NCBI RefSeq assembly: GCF_900141775.1
Contig: NZ_FSRI01000003.1
Location: 372,001-436,000, forward strand
Length of the DNA stretch: 64,000 nt
DNA from: Salinivibrio sp. ES.052
GTDB lineage: Bacteria > Pseudomonadota > Gammaproteobacteria > Enterobacterales > Vibrionaceae
Direction of reading: 5' to 3'
Below the pieces are notes generated by a model. It saw only the letters and a program-made list of their open reading frames with translations. It was not told the origin of the DNA and did no database searches. Each line of letters begins with the position of its first letter. The first letter of the stretch is position 1. A program made the position numbers and the translations under genes. Of this stretch, positions 1-8,715 are shown piece after piece.

Positions 1-2
1 AA

Positions 3-455
3 GTTGGCGTCTCTGAAGAGGTACTCGATCCGCAACTGACCCCTTATATGACGGGTCAACGAGTCTTGGTTGTCGATGACTCATCGACGGCGCGTGCTCA
101 GGTCAGCGAAACCTTGTCGCAGTTTGGTGTCGAGTGCATTATCAAGAAAAATGGTGCGGAAGCATTGAATTTGTTGAAGGGGTGGTGTGATGAAGGCAAA
201 AATGTCAGTGACGAAATTTTGCTGATGATCACCGATGCAGAAATGCCGGAAATGGACGGCTATAAACTGACACACGAAGTGCGCTCTGATAGTCGGATGA
301 GTGATTTGTATATTGCACTGAACACGTCGTTGAGTGGTAGCTTCAATGAAGCCATGGTTAAAAAGGTAGGATGTGACCAGTTTATTTCTAAGTTTCAACC
401 GGATCTTTTAGTGAGTGTGGTGCAAGAGCGCCTACGTCAAGTCGTTGCAACTTAA
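3..455 (+). CDS. cheV: CheV-type chemotaxis coupling protein, C-terminal part (5' end outside window)
   Basis: The reading frame is open from the window edge, so only the last 150 residues are seen; an ATG at 48 is internal. The visible part is a receiver domain: the DD pair follows the strand VLVVDD, the phospho-acceptor aspartate lies in ITDAEMPEMDG, and a lysine in the SKF context sits near the end. It contains the CheV-typical insertion (GKNVSDEI) between helix 2 and strand 3. In CheV this domain follows a CheW-like module and tunes coupling of chemoreceptors to CheA in the cytoplasm. A second, complete CheV lies at 40648-41652. The gene ends in a strong hairpin terminator just downstream. 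The CheW half is not seen, so the identification rests on the receiver sequence and the insertion. Confidence 0.8.
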   Translation, partial: VGVSEEVLDPQLTPYMTGQRVLVVDDSSTARAQVSETLSQFGVECIIKKNGAEALNLLKGWCDEGKNVSDEILLMITDAEMPEMDGYKLTHEVRSDSRMSDLYIALNTSLSGSFNEAMVKKVGCDQFISKFQPDLLVSVVQERLRQVVAT

Positions 456-483
456 TAGATAAAGTCTTCGTGTATTGAAAGAG

Positions 484-506
484 AGCGAGCCTGGGCTCGC
501 TTTTTT
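484..506 (+). terminator. Intrinsic terminator after the first cheV
   Basis: GCGAGC-CTGG-GCTCGC hairpin followed by six T, 29 bp after the stop codon of cheV and ahead of the sixA Shine-Dalgarno. Confidence 0.8.
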
Positions 507-528
507 ATTGAACAATGAGGAGAGCACC

Positions 529-1020
529 ATGAAAACGGTATTTCTCATGCGCCACGCAAAATCAAGTTGGGACGATCCGAGCCTTGATGATCATGAACGT
601 CCGCTCAATCCAAGAGGGTTTCGGCAAGCGCCGCAAATGGCTGAGCGTTTGAATGCATGGCTGTGTCAACCGCAGGCTATCGTATCCAGCACTGCCCAAC
701 GAGCGAAAGATACCGCTGTTCTGGTGGCACAAACGCTGGCGGATAAGCCCCCTATCGTTCTAGACCGCAAGCTTTACAGTGAGCAAAGGGCCATGATAGC
801 GCATGCTATTCAAGCATTAGATGCTGACCATGACACAGTGATGATTATTGGACACAACCCCGCACTAAACGATTACCTGCACGATTTAGGGATGACTAAA
901 GATAATTTACCCACATCAGGGGTTGCGGTCATTCATTATCCGGTCAAGCATTGGATCGAGACAAGTGAGTGCGATGCACAACTTTGTTTTTTAGATTGGC
1001 CCAAACGGCTACAGATTTAG
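529..1020 (+). CDS. sixA: Phosphohistidine phosphatase SixA
   Basis: This 163-residue protein belongs to the histidine phosphatase superfamily. The catalytic RH dyad is at residues 8-9 (LMRHAKSSWDD), and the second catalytic histidine is in the IIGHNP motif near residue 110. SixA removes phosphate from histidine on HPt domains and on the nitrogen PTS protein NPr in the cytoplasm. The length matches the E. coli protein (161 residues). I chose the ATG at 529 because it has a GAGGAGAG Shine-Dalgarno at a suitable distance; an in-frame start at 475 would run through the cheV terminator. The gene seems to be transcribed alone. Confidence 0.88.
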   Translation: MKTVFLMRHAKSSWDDPSLDDHERPLNPRGFRQAPQMAERLNAWLCQPQAIVSSTAQRAKDTAVLVAQTLADKPPIVLDRKLYSEQRAMIAHAIQALDADHDTVMIIGHNPALNDYLHDLGMTKDNLPTSGVAVIHYPVKHWIETSECDAQLCFLDWPKRLQI

Positions 1021-1346
1021 CTATGATAGCGGCGTTAACGATGATCCACATGCATACTAGATATTGTTTTCACTGAACTATATTTAGTTCTTTGGTCGTA
1101 AAGTTATCTACTGTATCTGTGGATAACTCCGTTGACTTCTTTGTAACCGTAATGAACAGTCCACGCCAATACCGGAAGGCAACCCCACAATGACGAACTG
1201 GTTACAAAATGACCATCCAAGGTGGGGCAATGCGGTTGTTAAACAGTGTCACTGCAAATATGCGATACTCGCAGCATGGGAGTGAGTCACTCAATTCCCG
1301 ATGATAGTGGTGGGACAAACTTGATTGCGTTCACAGGAGAGCAGTA
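1021..1346. other. Intergenic region of 326 bp, no gene seen
   Basis: No coding frame is supported. The region holds an inverted repeat GAACTA-tatt-TAGTTC (1075-1090) without a T tract, one perfect DnaA-box-like TGTGGATAA (1118-1126), and a 9-bp inverted pair TTTGTAACC (1140-1148) / GGTTACAAA (1200-1208). These may belong to the leader of the gene at 1347, but none can be assigned a role. Confidence 0.5.
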
Positions 1347-2705
1347 GTGATCACGGTAGACAAACATGAGGGATTGTCGGTTAGAGTTGCGGTCCTGAAT
1401 GAGGAAGTCAGTGCCCAAGAGGTCGAGTTTTACCTCTTTGTCCCGGGCGAGCTTAAGTTTGGTAAGCATGTGCTCTCCGAGGACGATTTTTATTATCGGG
1501 TACTCGCTAATAGCCGCACTTATTTTACGTCGCGTTATCATTTGCCTCTCGTACACGCACGGTTAGCGAGTCGTGACAAGCTACCAACAGAACAATATCG
1601 CGTTAGCTTGAGCCTGTATGCTTATCAATATGCGTTATCGTTGGAGAAGGCAACCCATGACTTTTTTGAGTCTGTGGCGGACCTAGACGATGCTGAAGCC
1701 TTGGAACAGTTGGAAGACACGATCGAAATGGCGGTTGAAATCTTGCGTCGTTTACGCCGTTATAAGCCGCAGAACGTGAAGCTTCTCAAGTATTACCATA
1801 ATATTGACAACTACTTATCCTGGTTAACAGAGCAACGATTTCTCTCATTACTCGCCCATATGCCACGCGGTAATGTGTATAAAACGGCGCGCCAACAGCT
1901 GATTGAGCTATGCCAAGCAGAAGAAGCGCATCGACTGGTCAATCGTTATAATTCTGACAAAGCTGTACGAGATCCAACCCGCATGGTCAATAAAATGCGC
2001 CTTGCACGTCGGTTGATTGAGTTTCCCGTTACTATTCGGCAAGTGCCACAAGCGTTAGGGAAAAACCTGAATAAACTGGCAAAGGCGTCAGCAACCGCAT
2101 TTGTGATGCTATTTGTGACAACAGTCATTGTCCGTGCGCGTCAATATTTGGGGGAGATTACACTGTCGTTTGTCTTAGCGATGGCGGGTATTTACGCCTT
2201 AAGGGAGATCTTTAAAGATGATCTGCGTGAGGCCTTGTGGCGATGGATTCGTAAGGGGCGACCGAAATGGCGCAAACGCTTTATTGATCCAACATCAAAC
2301 CGGCAAATAGGGCGGCAACTAGAATGGCTCGATTACATTGATTTTAGTGTCTTACCTGACGATGTTAAGAAACTACGCCGGGGGAAGCTTCGTCAACGTG
2401 AAGAGGCGGTGGTACGGCTAAAAGTGAAAACACAGCTTGAGATGACTCGCTTTTTATCAGGGTATGATACGACGCGGGATGTATGGAAATTTGATTTCCG
2501 CTCTTTCTCTCGGTTAATGGATCGTGGTAGCCAGCGCTTGTACCGGCTTAATGAGGGGCAAGTACTCAAAGATTCGGTTGAAAAACGGCATCAATTTAAC
2601 TTGATCAGTTGCCAGCGCATAAAGGGGCGGCCGACCGTTTATCAGCGCTGGAAAATCACCGTCAATCGTTCCAAAGTGGTCGACATTGAAGAAGTCTTTG
2701 ATTAG
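1347..2705 (+). CDS. Uncharacterised membrane protein, 452 residues
   Basis: I do not recognise a family. The GTG start at 1347 is preceded by AGGAGA. The N-terminal 240 residues are soluble and rich in charged helices (for example the acidic stretch around DLDDAEALEQLEDT, then a very basic RRLRRYKPQNVK). Two short hydrophobic segments follow at about 250-266 and 272-288, separated by RARQYLGE, and then a basic C-terminal domain with KGRPKWRKR and several aromatic residues, ending in a beta-like stretch (YQRWKITVNRSKVVDIEEVFD). This suggests a cytoplasmic protein tethered by a membrane hairpin. Its stop codon overlaps the stop of the convergent phosphodiesterase gene by four bases. No function is proposed. 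Confidence 0.75.
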   Translation: MITVDKHEGLSVRVAVLNEEVSAQEVEFYLFVPGELKFGKHVLSEDDFYYRVLANSRTYFTSRYHLPLVHARLASRDKLPTEQYRVSLSLYAYQYALSLEKATHDFFESVADLDDAEALEQLEDTIEMAVEILRRLRRYKPQNVKLLKYYHNIDNYLSWLTEQRFLSLLAHMPRGNVYKTARQQLIELCQAEEAHRLVNRYNSDKAVRDPTRMVNKMRLARRLIEFPVTIRQVPQALGKNLNKLAKASATAFVMLFVTTVIVRARQYLGEITLSFVLAMAGIYALREIFKDDLREALWRWIRKGRPKWRKRFIDPTSNRQIGRQLEWLDYIDFSVLPDDVKKLRRGKLRQREEAVVRLKVKTQLEMTRFLSGYDTTRDVWKFDFRSFSRLMDRGSQRLYRLNEGQVLKDSVEKRHQFNLISCQRIKGRPTVYQRWKITVNRSKVVDIEEVFD

Positions 2706-4624
2706 TTTTTGATAAGCAATGTGTTTTTTTGATTGAGGTAATCAATACAAAAAGCATAAAAATCGATTGCGGTGAGCGGCTTGGCAAAGAAGTAGCCTTG
2801 AAACTCATCAACCCCTATTTGCTGTAGACTTATCAACTGCTCTTGTGTTTCTACGCCTTCGGCAACAACATGAATGCCAAGTTGATGTGCCATGTGGCAA
2901 ATGGTATCGACCAGAACTTGCTGTTTTCGAGTATCGATAATCTCTTTAATAAAAGAGCGGTCAATTTTGACTTTGTCGAAGTTTAGATAATTTAGGATAG
3001 CTATTGATGACCACCCTGTACCAAAGTCATCAAGGGAGATGCGGATCCCGACATCTCGAAGTTGATTCATGAGTAGACTAAATCGGCCAATGTCATCCAT
3101 TGTCATGGTTTCAGTTACCTCAAAGATAAGCTGTTTTCGTTGCTCAGGGTGTTTGGCAAAAATAGTAATGACACTGGAGATCAGTGAGTCGTTAAAAAAA
3201 GAATCGGAGAGATTGACCGATATATCGATGTGTTGATTAATGCTTTGCCACTCGGTGTTCAATGCATTATTGACTTGCCCTAATATCCACGCACCCAGTG
3301 ATTGAGCCATACCTGATTCTTCTGCAATCTCGATCACGAGTTGAGGGTCGATTGATCCAAACTGTGGATGATGCCAGCGAATGAGCGCTTCGCATCCCAA
3401 TCGATGTGGGTTAGCGGATACGATGGGTTGGAACATCACATATAGCTCTTCTTGATACTCATCCTGCAGTCTTTTTTTGAGCTCTTCACGCAGAACTCGA
3501 CGCTGCTGGGCTTCTTGATCATATTCTGTTTTAAACACATCAATGCTGTCACGAATAACGGGCGATTGCTTCGCTTTCATTAAGGCGAGATCGGCATTAT
3601 TCAGTAATTGGTTTGCAAATAACCACGGCGCTTTCACCTCATGGGTATTAATATCTAAGCTTTTGGCTATACCAATGGCTATTGATAAACGGTGATTTGG
3701 ATAAATACTATCAATCACATCACGAAGCGCATGACACAATGGTTGGGTAAAGAAGCTTAAATGGTGGCTATCTATGTAAGTGAGTACAGCAAACTCGTTA
3801 CTATTGAGGCGAGCGCAAGGATATCCATAAGGTAGGCAAATTGTTCTCAGTTCGTTAGCCAGTTTAACCAACATCGCATCACCTTGATCATAGCCCATTA
3901 AATCATTGATATCTTTGAAGCGACGGATATCAATGAGTAATAGCGTATGGATACGTTTTTCTGCGGCGGCTTGCTGTAAGCAGTCCAGCAAATAGTTACG
4001 GTTAGGCAATCCTGTTAGCCGGTCTTGCCAGGCAATTTTCTGTTGTTTGTGGTTAAAGCGATATAGTCTAAATGCAAAAAATATGAGGAGAAGCACGAGT
4101 CCACTAAATGCGGCATAGATGACCGAGAGTTGCCTATCAAACAATTGGCGCTGTTCTATCGCGGCGGAACCAGTGAAGTTATTCACCATTAGGTCGCGCA
4201 CTTGAGGCAAGATAATATCTATCTCGTTTAATAGCGCCTGAAGAGATGAACGATTGCCATTAAGGACGGCCTGCTCGTGGCGTCGGATTAACCTGAAGGC
4301 TTTTTTCACCACAGGGACAGCATCAAATGCTTGACGCATCGCTGCGGTCTCATGGCTACTTAAAAACGTATCGTAACGACTCCATAAAATGTCATAAGTG
4401 AGGATAAGTGATTGTGTATCGCTTTCTTCTGCCGCTAAGTAAAGTGCGAGTTCATTACGAAAATCAATGGTTTCTAGCTCCATTTGTGCCAATGCCCATG
4501 CGGATAGCTGGGTATGTAGCGCTTGACGCGTATAGGCTTGATGGAACTGGTAAAGCGTTGTCGCTGCCAAGACAAGTGCCGCGAATACGAAAACAATAAA
4601 CGCGATAAGGGGGCGCCTCACCAT
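2702..4624 (-). CDS. Membrane-bound EAL phosphodiesterase with degenerate GGDEF domain
   Basis: A 640-residue c-di-GMP signalling protein. Membrane segments at about 7-25 and 168-188 enclose a periplasmic helical sensor region. The GGDEF domain (about 195-365) keeps the DxLTGLxNR start but reads NSNEF (274-278) where GGDEF should be, so it is unlikely to make c-di-GMP. The EAL domain looks active: EAL at 412-414, E505 in FEVTET, the DD pair at 532-533 in LDDFGTG, K553 and the EGVET motif at 589-593. The predicted activity is c-di-GMP hydrolysis to pGpG, possibly with GTP sensed by the GGDEF remnant. The gene lies 51 bp downstream of the molybdopterin-fold gene and was probably co-transcribed with it, suggesting that the small periplasmic protein feeds its sensor domain. 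Confidence 0.9.
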   Translation of the reverse strand: MVRRPLIAFIVFVFAALVLAATTLYQFHQAYTRQALHTQLSAWALAQMELETIDFRNELALYLAAEESDTQSLILTYDILWSRYDTFLSSHETAAMRQAFDAVPVVKKAFRLIRRHEQAVLNGNRSSLQALLNEIDIILPQVRDLMVNNFTGSAAIEQRQLFDRQLSVIYAAFSGLVLLLIFFAFRLYRFNHKQQKIAWQDRLTGLPNRNYLLDCLQQAAAEKRIHTLLLIDIRRFKDINDLMGYDQGDAMLVKLANELRTICLPYGYPCARLNSNEFAVLTYIDSHHLSFFTQPLCHALRDVIDSIYPNHRLSIAIGIAKSLDINTHEVKAPWLFANQLLNNADLALMKAKQSPVIRDSIDVFKTEYDQEAQQRRVLREELKKRLQDEYQEELYVMFQPIVSANPHRLGCEALIRWHHPQFGSIDPQLVIEIAEESGMAQSLGAWILGQVNNALNTEWQSINQHIDISVNLSDSFFNDSLISSVITIFAKHPEQRKQLIFEVTETMTMDDIGRFSLLMNQLRDVGIRISLDDFGTGWSSIAILNYLNFDKVKIDRSFIKEIIDTRKQQVLVDTICHMAHQLGIHVVAEGVETQEQLISLQQIGVDEFQGYFFAKPLTAIDFYAFCIDYLNQKNTLLIKN

Positions 4625-4675
4625 TATTTTTCCAACCTCTTTTTGGTGGCGTGAAGCACACGCTCTGTGTTTTGA

Positions 4676-5188
4676 TTAATAACCCAGTACTTCAACATGG
4701 TTTGCCTGCCATATCATGCGACTATGTAACACCTCGTTGTCTAACTGATCAAACTCGGTCAACGGGTAGATAACCCAAATGGGTCCTTTATCACGCACTC
4801 GCATCCAATCTCCGTTTTTTTTGATAGCGAAAACCGGATTGTATTTATCGATATCGTTGGTGGGAATTTCAGCCCAATAGTCGTTTAAGGCATAGACTTT
4901 TAAGCTGTTTTTGGGCCTGTTGAGTGTTTCTAACAGCTTCTGTGTCGAAACGCCAAGAAAAACTTGTACCCCTTCCGTCCAAGGTGTCCGTGTTGTGATG
5001 GTTCGGTCAGCGATTTGCATCAATTGTTCGCGGGTGAATGATTGCTTTGCAACGTCACCGGATACTGTCAACAAGGGTTTTGCTTCAACACGACTCCCGA
5101 GTAACAGCAGGAGCAATGTTGAGATCAACAAAAACGACACCACGCGTGAAGAGTAGTACTTGATGCTTGCGGCTCTATAGTTCGTCAT
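4676..5188 (-). CDS. Small periplasmic protein of the molybdopterin-dependent oxidoreductase fold
   Basis: This 170-residue protein has a long hydrophobic signal sequence (about 16-31) with probable cleavage after VEA near residue 37. The mature part resembles the molybdopterin-binding (sulfite-oxidase-like) fold in miniature: LTVSGDV at the start, a TPWTEGVQVFLGV segment, and LNDYWAEIP followed by RVRDKGPIWVIYPL. The family's usual molybdenum-ligand cysteine is not obvious, so cofactor binding is doubtful. It starts an operon with the downstream GGDEF/EAL gene, a pairing I recall from other Vibrionaceae. The likely role is a periplasmic sensing partner and not an enzyme; that is inference. 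Start at 5188, ATG. Confidence 0.7.
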   Translation of the reverse strand: MTNYRAASIKYYSSRVVSFLLISTLLLLLLGSRVEAKPLLTVSGDVAKQSFTREQLMQIADRTITTRTPWTEGVQVFLGVSTQKLLETLNRPKNSLKVYALNDYWAEIPTNDIDKYNPVFAIKKNGDWMRVRDKGPIWVIYPLTEFDQLDNEVLHSRMIWQANHVEVLGY

Positions 5189-5414
5189 TTCTCAATCCCT
5201 TCTTAACCTCGTTTCTTAAACCTAGCTGCTTACTCAATAAAATGCGCATAAAAGCGGCAAGACACACTGAGTCATTAGATAGAACTAATTAGAATATAAT
5301 TCTAGTAATAAAGTAAATGATTTGCGTAATATCATATGCAATCTCTTTTATTGTCGTAATAATGACTCATTTTTCCAGTTGTTACGATTTATTATCCTGA
5401 TGTTGAGTCCAATC

Positions 5415-6575
5415 ATGAAAAAACCGCACTTTTCGACGCTCGCCGTTCACGGTGGTAACCACACTGACACTGGCCATAATGCTGTTTTCCCGCCTATTTA
5501 TACGGCGAGTAGCTTTATTCAAACTGGCTTGAGCCACCCATCCGACTTCGGCTATTCGCGGGTTGCTAATCCAACTCGGTATGCCTATGAGAGTGCGTTA
5601 GCCGCTCTTGAGCAGGGAACGTATGCCACTGCAACTGCGTCCGGCATGGCAGCGACCGCATTGGCATTGGAGCTATTACCTGCGGGATCTCATATTGTTG
5701 CAATGCGGGGTGTTTATGGCGGTACGCATCGTTTATTCGAGAAATTGCGTGCGCAAAATAATGGGCTAACGGTTGATTATGTCGATCTCAACGATCTTGA
5801 GGCGGTGACAGCCGTGTTGACATCGAATACTGCCATGATCTGGATTGAGACACCAACTAATCCGCTATTGGAGTTGGTGGATATCCAGGCGATCAGTCAG
5901 TTTGCCAAGCAGCACCAATTATTGACTTGTGTGGATAATACATTTGCGACGGCATGGAACCAAACACCACTGACGTTAGGGGCCGATATAGTTATGCTTT
6001 CAACCAGTAAATACATCGGTGGGCATTCCGATATGATTGGCGGTGCGTTGATCACTGCGGATGAGGCGTTAGCGAAAAAAATCGATTTTGCTAAAACGAC
6101 AGTTGGCGCAATTGCCTCGCCGTTCGATGCTTATCTGGCATTGCGTGGATTGAAAACGCTGGATCTACGTATGCATCGTCAATGTGATAATGCGCAGCAA
6201 GTAGCCCAAGCATTAGAGGGACACCCAGCGATTGAAGCGGTTTTCTATCCGGGCCTATCGTCACATCCGCAACATGCGCTTTGTCAGAGGCAAATGCGCT
6301 CAGGCGGCGCGGTGGTCACCATTCAGCTAAAAGGCACACGTGTCGAAAGTGAACGATTTTTGGGCCGTTTGCATTACTTCATTTTGGCCGAGTCGCTCGG
6401 CGGGGTGGAGAGCATGATAAATCATTCTGCTTCCATGTCTCACGGCTCCATGCGTGCAGATGCGCGTGAGGCGATGGGCGTCTTTGATACCACCTTCCGC
6501 CTATCGGTGGGCATTGAGGACAGTCGCGATCTGATTGACGATCTCCTGCAGGCGCTCGATCAGGAGGCGTCATGA
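5415..6575 (+). CDS. PLP-dependent trans-sulfuration enzyme (cystathionine gamma-synthase/lyase family)
   Basis: A 386-residue Cys/Met metabolism PLP enzyme. The PLP lysine is K199 in STSKYIGGHSD, the ring-binding aspartate is D174 in CVDNTFAT, and Y101 is in VYGGTHRLF. Methionine gamma-lyases carry a cysteine in the YGCT version of that last motif; here it is YGGT, so a cystathionine gamma-lyase or synthase, or O-acyl-homoserine-type activity, fits better than methionine gamma-lyase. The enzyme is cytoplasmic. The ATG at 5415 gives the family-typical N-terminus (HFSTLAVHGG); an in-frame ATG at 5400 is also possible and neither has a strong Shine-Dalgarno. The stop codon overlaps the ATG of the transporter gene by four bases (ATGA), so the two are translationally coupled. 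Confidence 0.85.
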   Translation: MKKPHFSTLAVHGGNHTDTGHNAVFPPIYTASSFIQTGLSHPSDFGYSRVANPTRYAYESALAALEQGTYATATASGMAATALALELLPAGSHIVAMRGVYGGTHRLFEKLRAQNNGLTVDYVDLNDLEAVTAVLTSNTAMIWIETPTNPLLELVDIQAISQFAKQHQLLTCVDNTFATAWNQTPLTLGADIVMLSTSKYIGGHSDMIGGALITADEALAKKIDFAKTTVGAIASPFDAYLALRGLKTLDLRMHRQCDNAQQVAQALEGHPAIEAVFYPGLSSHPQHALCQRQMRSGGAVVTIQLKGTRVESERFLGRLHYFILAESLGGVESMINHSASMSHGSMRADAREAMGVFDTTFRLSVGIEDSRDLIDDLLQALDQEAS

Positions 6576-7987
6576 CGGATTATGGCGTCTGGACGGTGGT
6601 AACGCCCCTTGTCACCATTGTACTTGCTGTGGTCACACGCCAGGTCATTCTGTCGCTACTGGCAGGGGCGATGGTGGGTTATACCGTTATCGCCAATTTC
6701 AATCCATTCGCCGGCGTGGCGAAGGCACTGGACAGCTATATTGGTGTATTTGCCAGCGCGGGGAATACGCGCACCATTTTGTTTTGCTTTATGGTGGGTG
6801 GATTAATTCGCCTAATCCAAGTCACAGGCGGCACTCGGGCAGTGATTCATGCGCTCACTGAGCGTGCTCAATTAGTGAAAAATCCGATTGCGGTACAGTT
6901 GCTTGCGATGGTGACCACTATGCTGATTTTTATTGAAAGCTCTATTTCAATTATGTCAGCGGGCACGGTGAGTCGTGATTTAGCCGATCACTACCGCGTC
7001 TCTCGTGAAAAATTAGCCTATGTGATCCAGTCATCCTGCGTCGCGACCTGCTCCAGTGTGATGATCAATGGCTGGGGTGCCGCGATGATGGCGATTATTG
7101 GCGTCCAAGTGAGCAAGGGGTATATCGAGGGTGAGCCCTTCACCATTCTATTGCATGCCATTCCTTACAACCTAATGGCGTGGCTCTCCTTACTGGCGGT
7201 ACTGTGTTATGTGCTTACTGGCGCGAGCTGGGGACCGATGGCGAAAGCGGACAAACGTGCGGCAGCTGGACAGGTATTACGTGAAGGTGCTTTCCCCATT
7301 GCGGGCGATCATCAGCGAAATGATGAGCCGCTAGGCAAAGTCAGTTATTTCGTTCTGCCTCTACTGACCACCATTTTAATGGTGCCGGTGGGACTGTTTA
7401 TTACGGGTAATGGTGATATTGCCTCTGGATCGGGCTCAACGGCTGTCTTTTGGGCGGTGATGACAGGTACTGCGGTCGCGATGGCTTTCTTTATCGGTGC
7501 TCGTGTCTTGTCGTTAGATGCTTTTTTCCGCCATCTGTTAGCCGGATACGCGAATATGATGCCACTTGGGGCAATTATGTCACTGGCTTTCTTGATGGGG
7601 GATTTATCGGCCGACTTACATACGGGGCACTATATCACTCAGGTGATTGATGGCATTCTCCCTGCTGGGTTATCAGCCGCTTTTGTCTTTGTGATTGCCG
7701 CGATTATGTCGCTTGCGACCGGGACCTCGTGGGGCACGTTTGCAATCATGATCCCGATTGGTATCCAGATTGGCGCCGCGACAGGGGTTGATCCGCACTT
7801 GATGATTGGTGCATCGATATCTGGAGCCATTTTTGGCGATATGACGTCACCAATTAGTGACACGGGGATCGTTGCGTCAATGGCCACGGGCAATGATCAT
7901 GTCGATCATATCCGCACTCAGTTTCCTTATGTCATGGTGGTGGGAGTGGCGAGTACGATTGCCTTTGCGGTTCTAGGGAGTATGTAG
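6572..7987 (+). CDS. NhaC-superfamily antiporter, candidate methionine/sulfur amino acid transporter (MetT-like)
   Basis: A 471-residue inner-membrane protein with about eleven hydrophobic segments. The family signature is the C-terminal SGAIFGDMTSPISDTGIVAS stretch, equivalent to the FGDxxSPISD motif of NhaC proteins, plus the repeated GTSWGTFAIMIPIG re-entrant-like region. NhaC homologues include Na+/H+ antiporters and also the MetT proteins proposed as sodium-linked methionine transporters from regulon analysis. Tight coupling to a trans-sulfuration enzyme favours a sulfur amino acid substrate here, but the sequence alone does not prove it. No MetJ-like AGACGTCT boxes were seen upstream of the operon. 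Confidence 0.8.
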   Translation: MTDYGVWTVVTPLVTIVLAVVTRQVILSLLAGAMVGYTVIANFNPFAGVAKALDSYIGVFASAGNTRTILFCFMVGGLIRLIQVTGGTRAVIHALTERAQLVKNPIAVQLLAMVTTMLIFIESSISIMSAGTVSRDLADHYRVSREKLAYVIQSSCVATCSSVMINGWGAAMMAIIGVQVSKGYIEGEPFTILLHAIPYNLMAWLSLLAVLCYVLTGASWGPMAKADKRAAAGQVLREGAFPIAGDHQRNDEPLGKVSYFVLPLLTTILMVPVGLFITGNGDIASGSGSTAVFWAVMTGTAVAMAFFIGARVLSLDAFFRHLLAGYANMMPLGAIMSLAFLMGDLSADLHTGHYITQVIDGILPAGLSAAFVFVIAAIMSLATGTSWGTFAIMIPIGIQIGAATGVDPHLMIGASISGAIFGDMTSPISDTGIVASMATGNDHVDHIRTQFPYVMVVGVASTIAFAVLGSM

Positions 7988-8024
7988 AAAAAAAAACTGC
8001 CCGAGCGCCATGCAAGGGCAGTTT
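7988..8024 (-). terminator. Intrinsic terminator of the glutaredoxin gene (reads leftward)
   Basis: AAACTGCCC (7994-8002) pairs with GGGCAGTTT (8016-8024). On the minus strand the hairpin is followed by nine T (7988-7996), directly after the stop codon of the convergent transporter gene, so it may act in both directions. Confidence 0.7.
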
Positions 8025-8125
8025 AGCAAGGCCCGATGAATCAGAGATAAACGTATCGGGCAACAAGGGGCAAGCGAAGGAGTCTTGTCACTAAAAAGAT
8101 AGACACCCTTACATGCCCTGTCTAA

Positions 8126-8503
8126 TTATTTTTTCATTATTGGGGCCGCTTGCTGATTTAAGTAGGCAATAATATCGTCCGATTCATACAGCCAATGGGC
8201 GTCTCCACCTGTATTTTCTATGCGCAAGCAGGGTACCTTGATACGGCCACCACCTTGTTCAAGTGCTTGTCTCGCTGTCATGTCGCGTTTGGCGTCTTTC
8301 ACCGCCAGAGGCAGCCCTAATTTGCGACTTGCTTGGCGGACTTTGACACAAAATGGGCAGGCAGCAAATTGATATAGCGTGACTTGTTGTGACAACCGGT
8401 TGAGGGCTTGCTCTTGCTCAGCAGTTAGCTGCGGAGACTTAGGTTTGGTCAACGTTTCGATGACGAGAATAATTTTTCCAAGGATCCAGCGAATAACGCC
8501 CAT
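8126..8503 (-). CDS. Membrane-anchored glutaredoxin-fold protein
   Basis: A 125-residue protein with an N-terminal hydrophobic helix (about 4-18) and then a thioredoxin/glutaredoxin fold. The redox motif is CPFC in YQFAACPFCVKVRQA, the cis-proline segment is VPCLRI, and the C-terminal part (YESDDIIAYLNQ) resembles the N-terminal domain of GSTs. It is likely a thiol-disulfide oxidoreductase held at the cytoplasmic face of the inner membrane, using glutathione. The ATG at 8503 follows GGAGG at five bases. It appears to be a single-gene unit. Confidence 0.85.
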   Translation of the reverse strand: MGVIRWILGKIILVIETLTKPKSPQLTAEQEQALNRLSQQVTLYQFAACPFCVKVRQASRKLGLPLAVKDAKRDMTARQALEQGGGRIKVPCLRIENTGGDAHWLYESDDIIAYLNQQAAPIMKK

Positions 8504-8715
8504 ATAACCTCCATGCGTTAAAAGGAGATAGAGTGTAACACGTGATGTGCGTTTGCCTATTGTTGGACGACTTTCGCCTTAAGAAACCGATTCTCGCCTT
8601 GTCAGAAACAAAGTGTTTCTCGATGGAAACAGAATCGCGTTGTGCCCGCTTATCTGGCTGTTAAACTATTATTACAACAACCTCACGATAAAAAGCAAAC
8701 GATTACGAGTACGTT

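Noticed and set aside
1118..1126. DnaA box TGTGGATAA as sign of a replication origin
   Set aside because: Only one box was seen, with no cluster, no AT-rich unwinding element and no dnaA or gidA-type gene nearby.
5415..6575. Naming the PLP enzyme methionine gamma-lyase
   Set aside because: The motif is YGGT where methionine gamma-lyases have YGCT.
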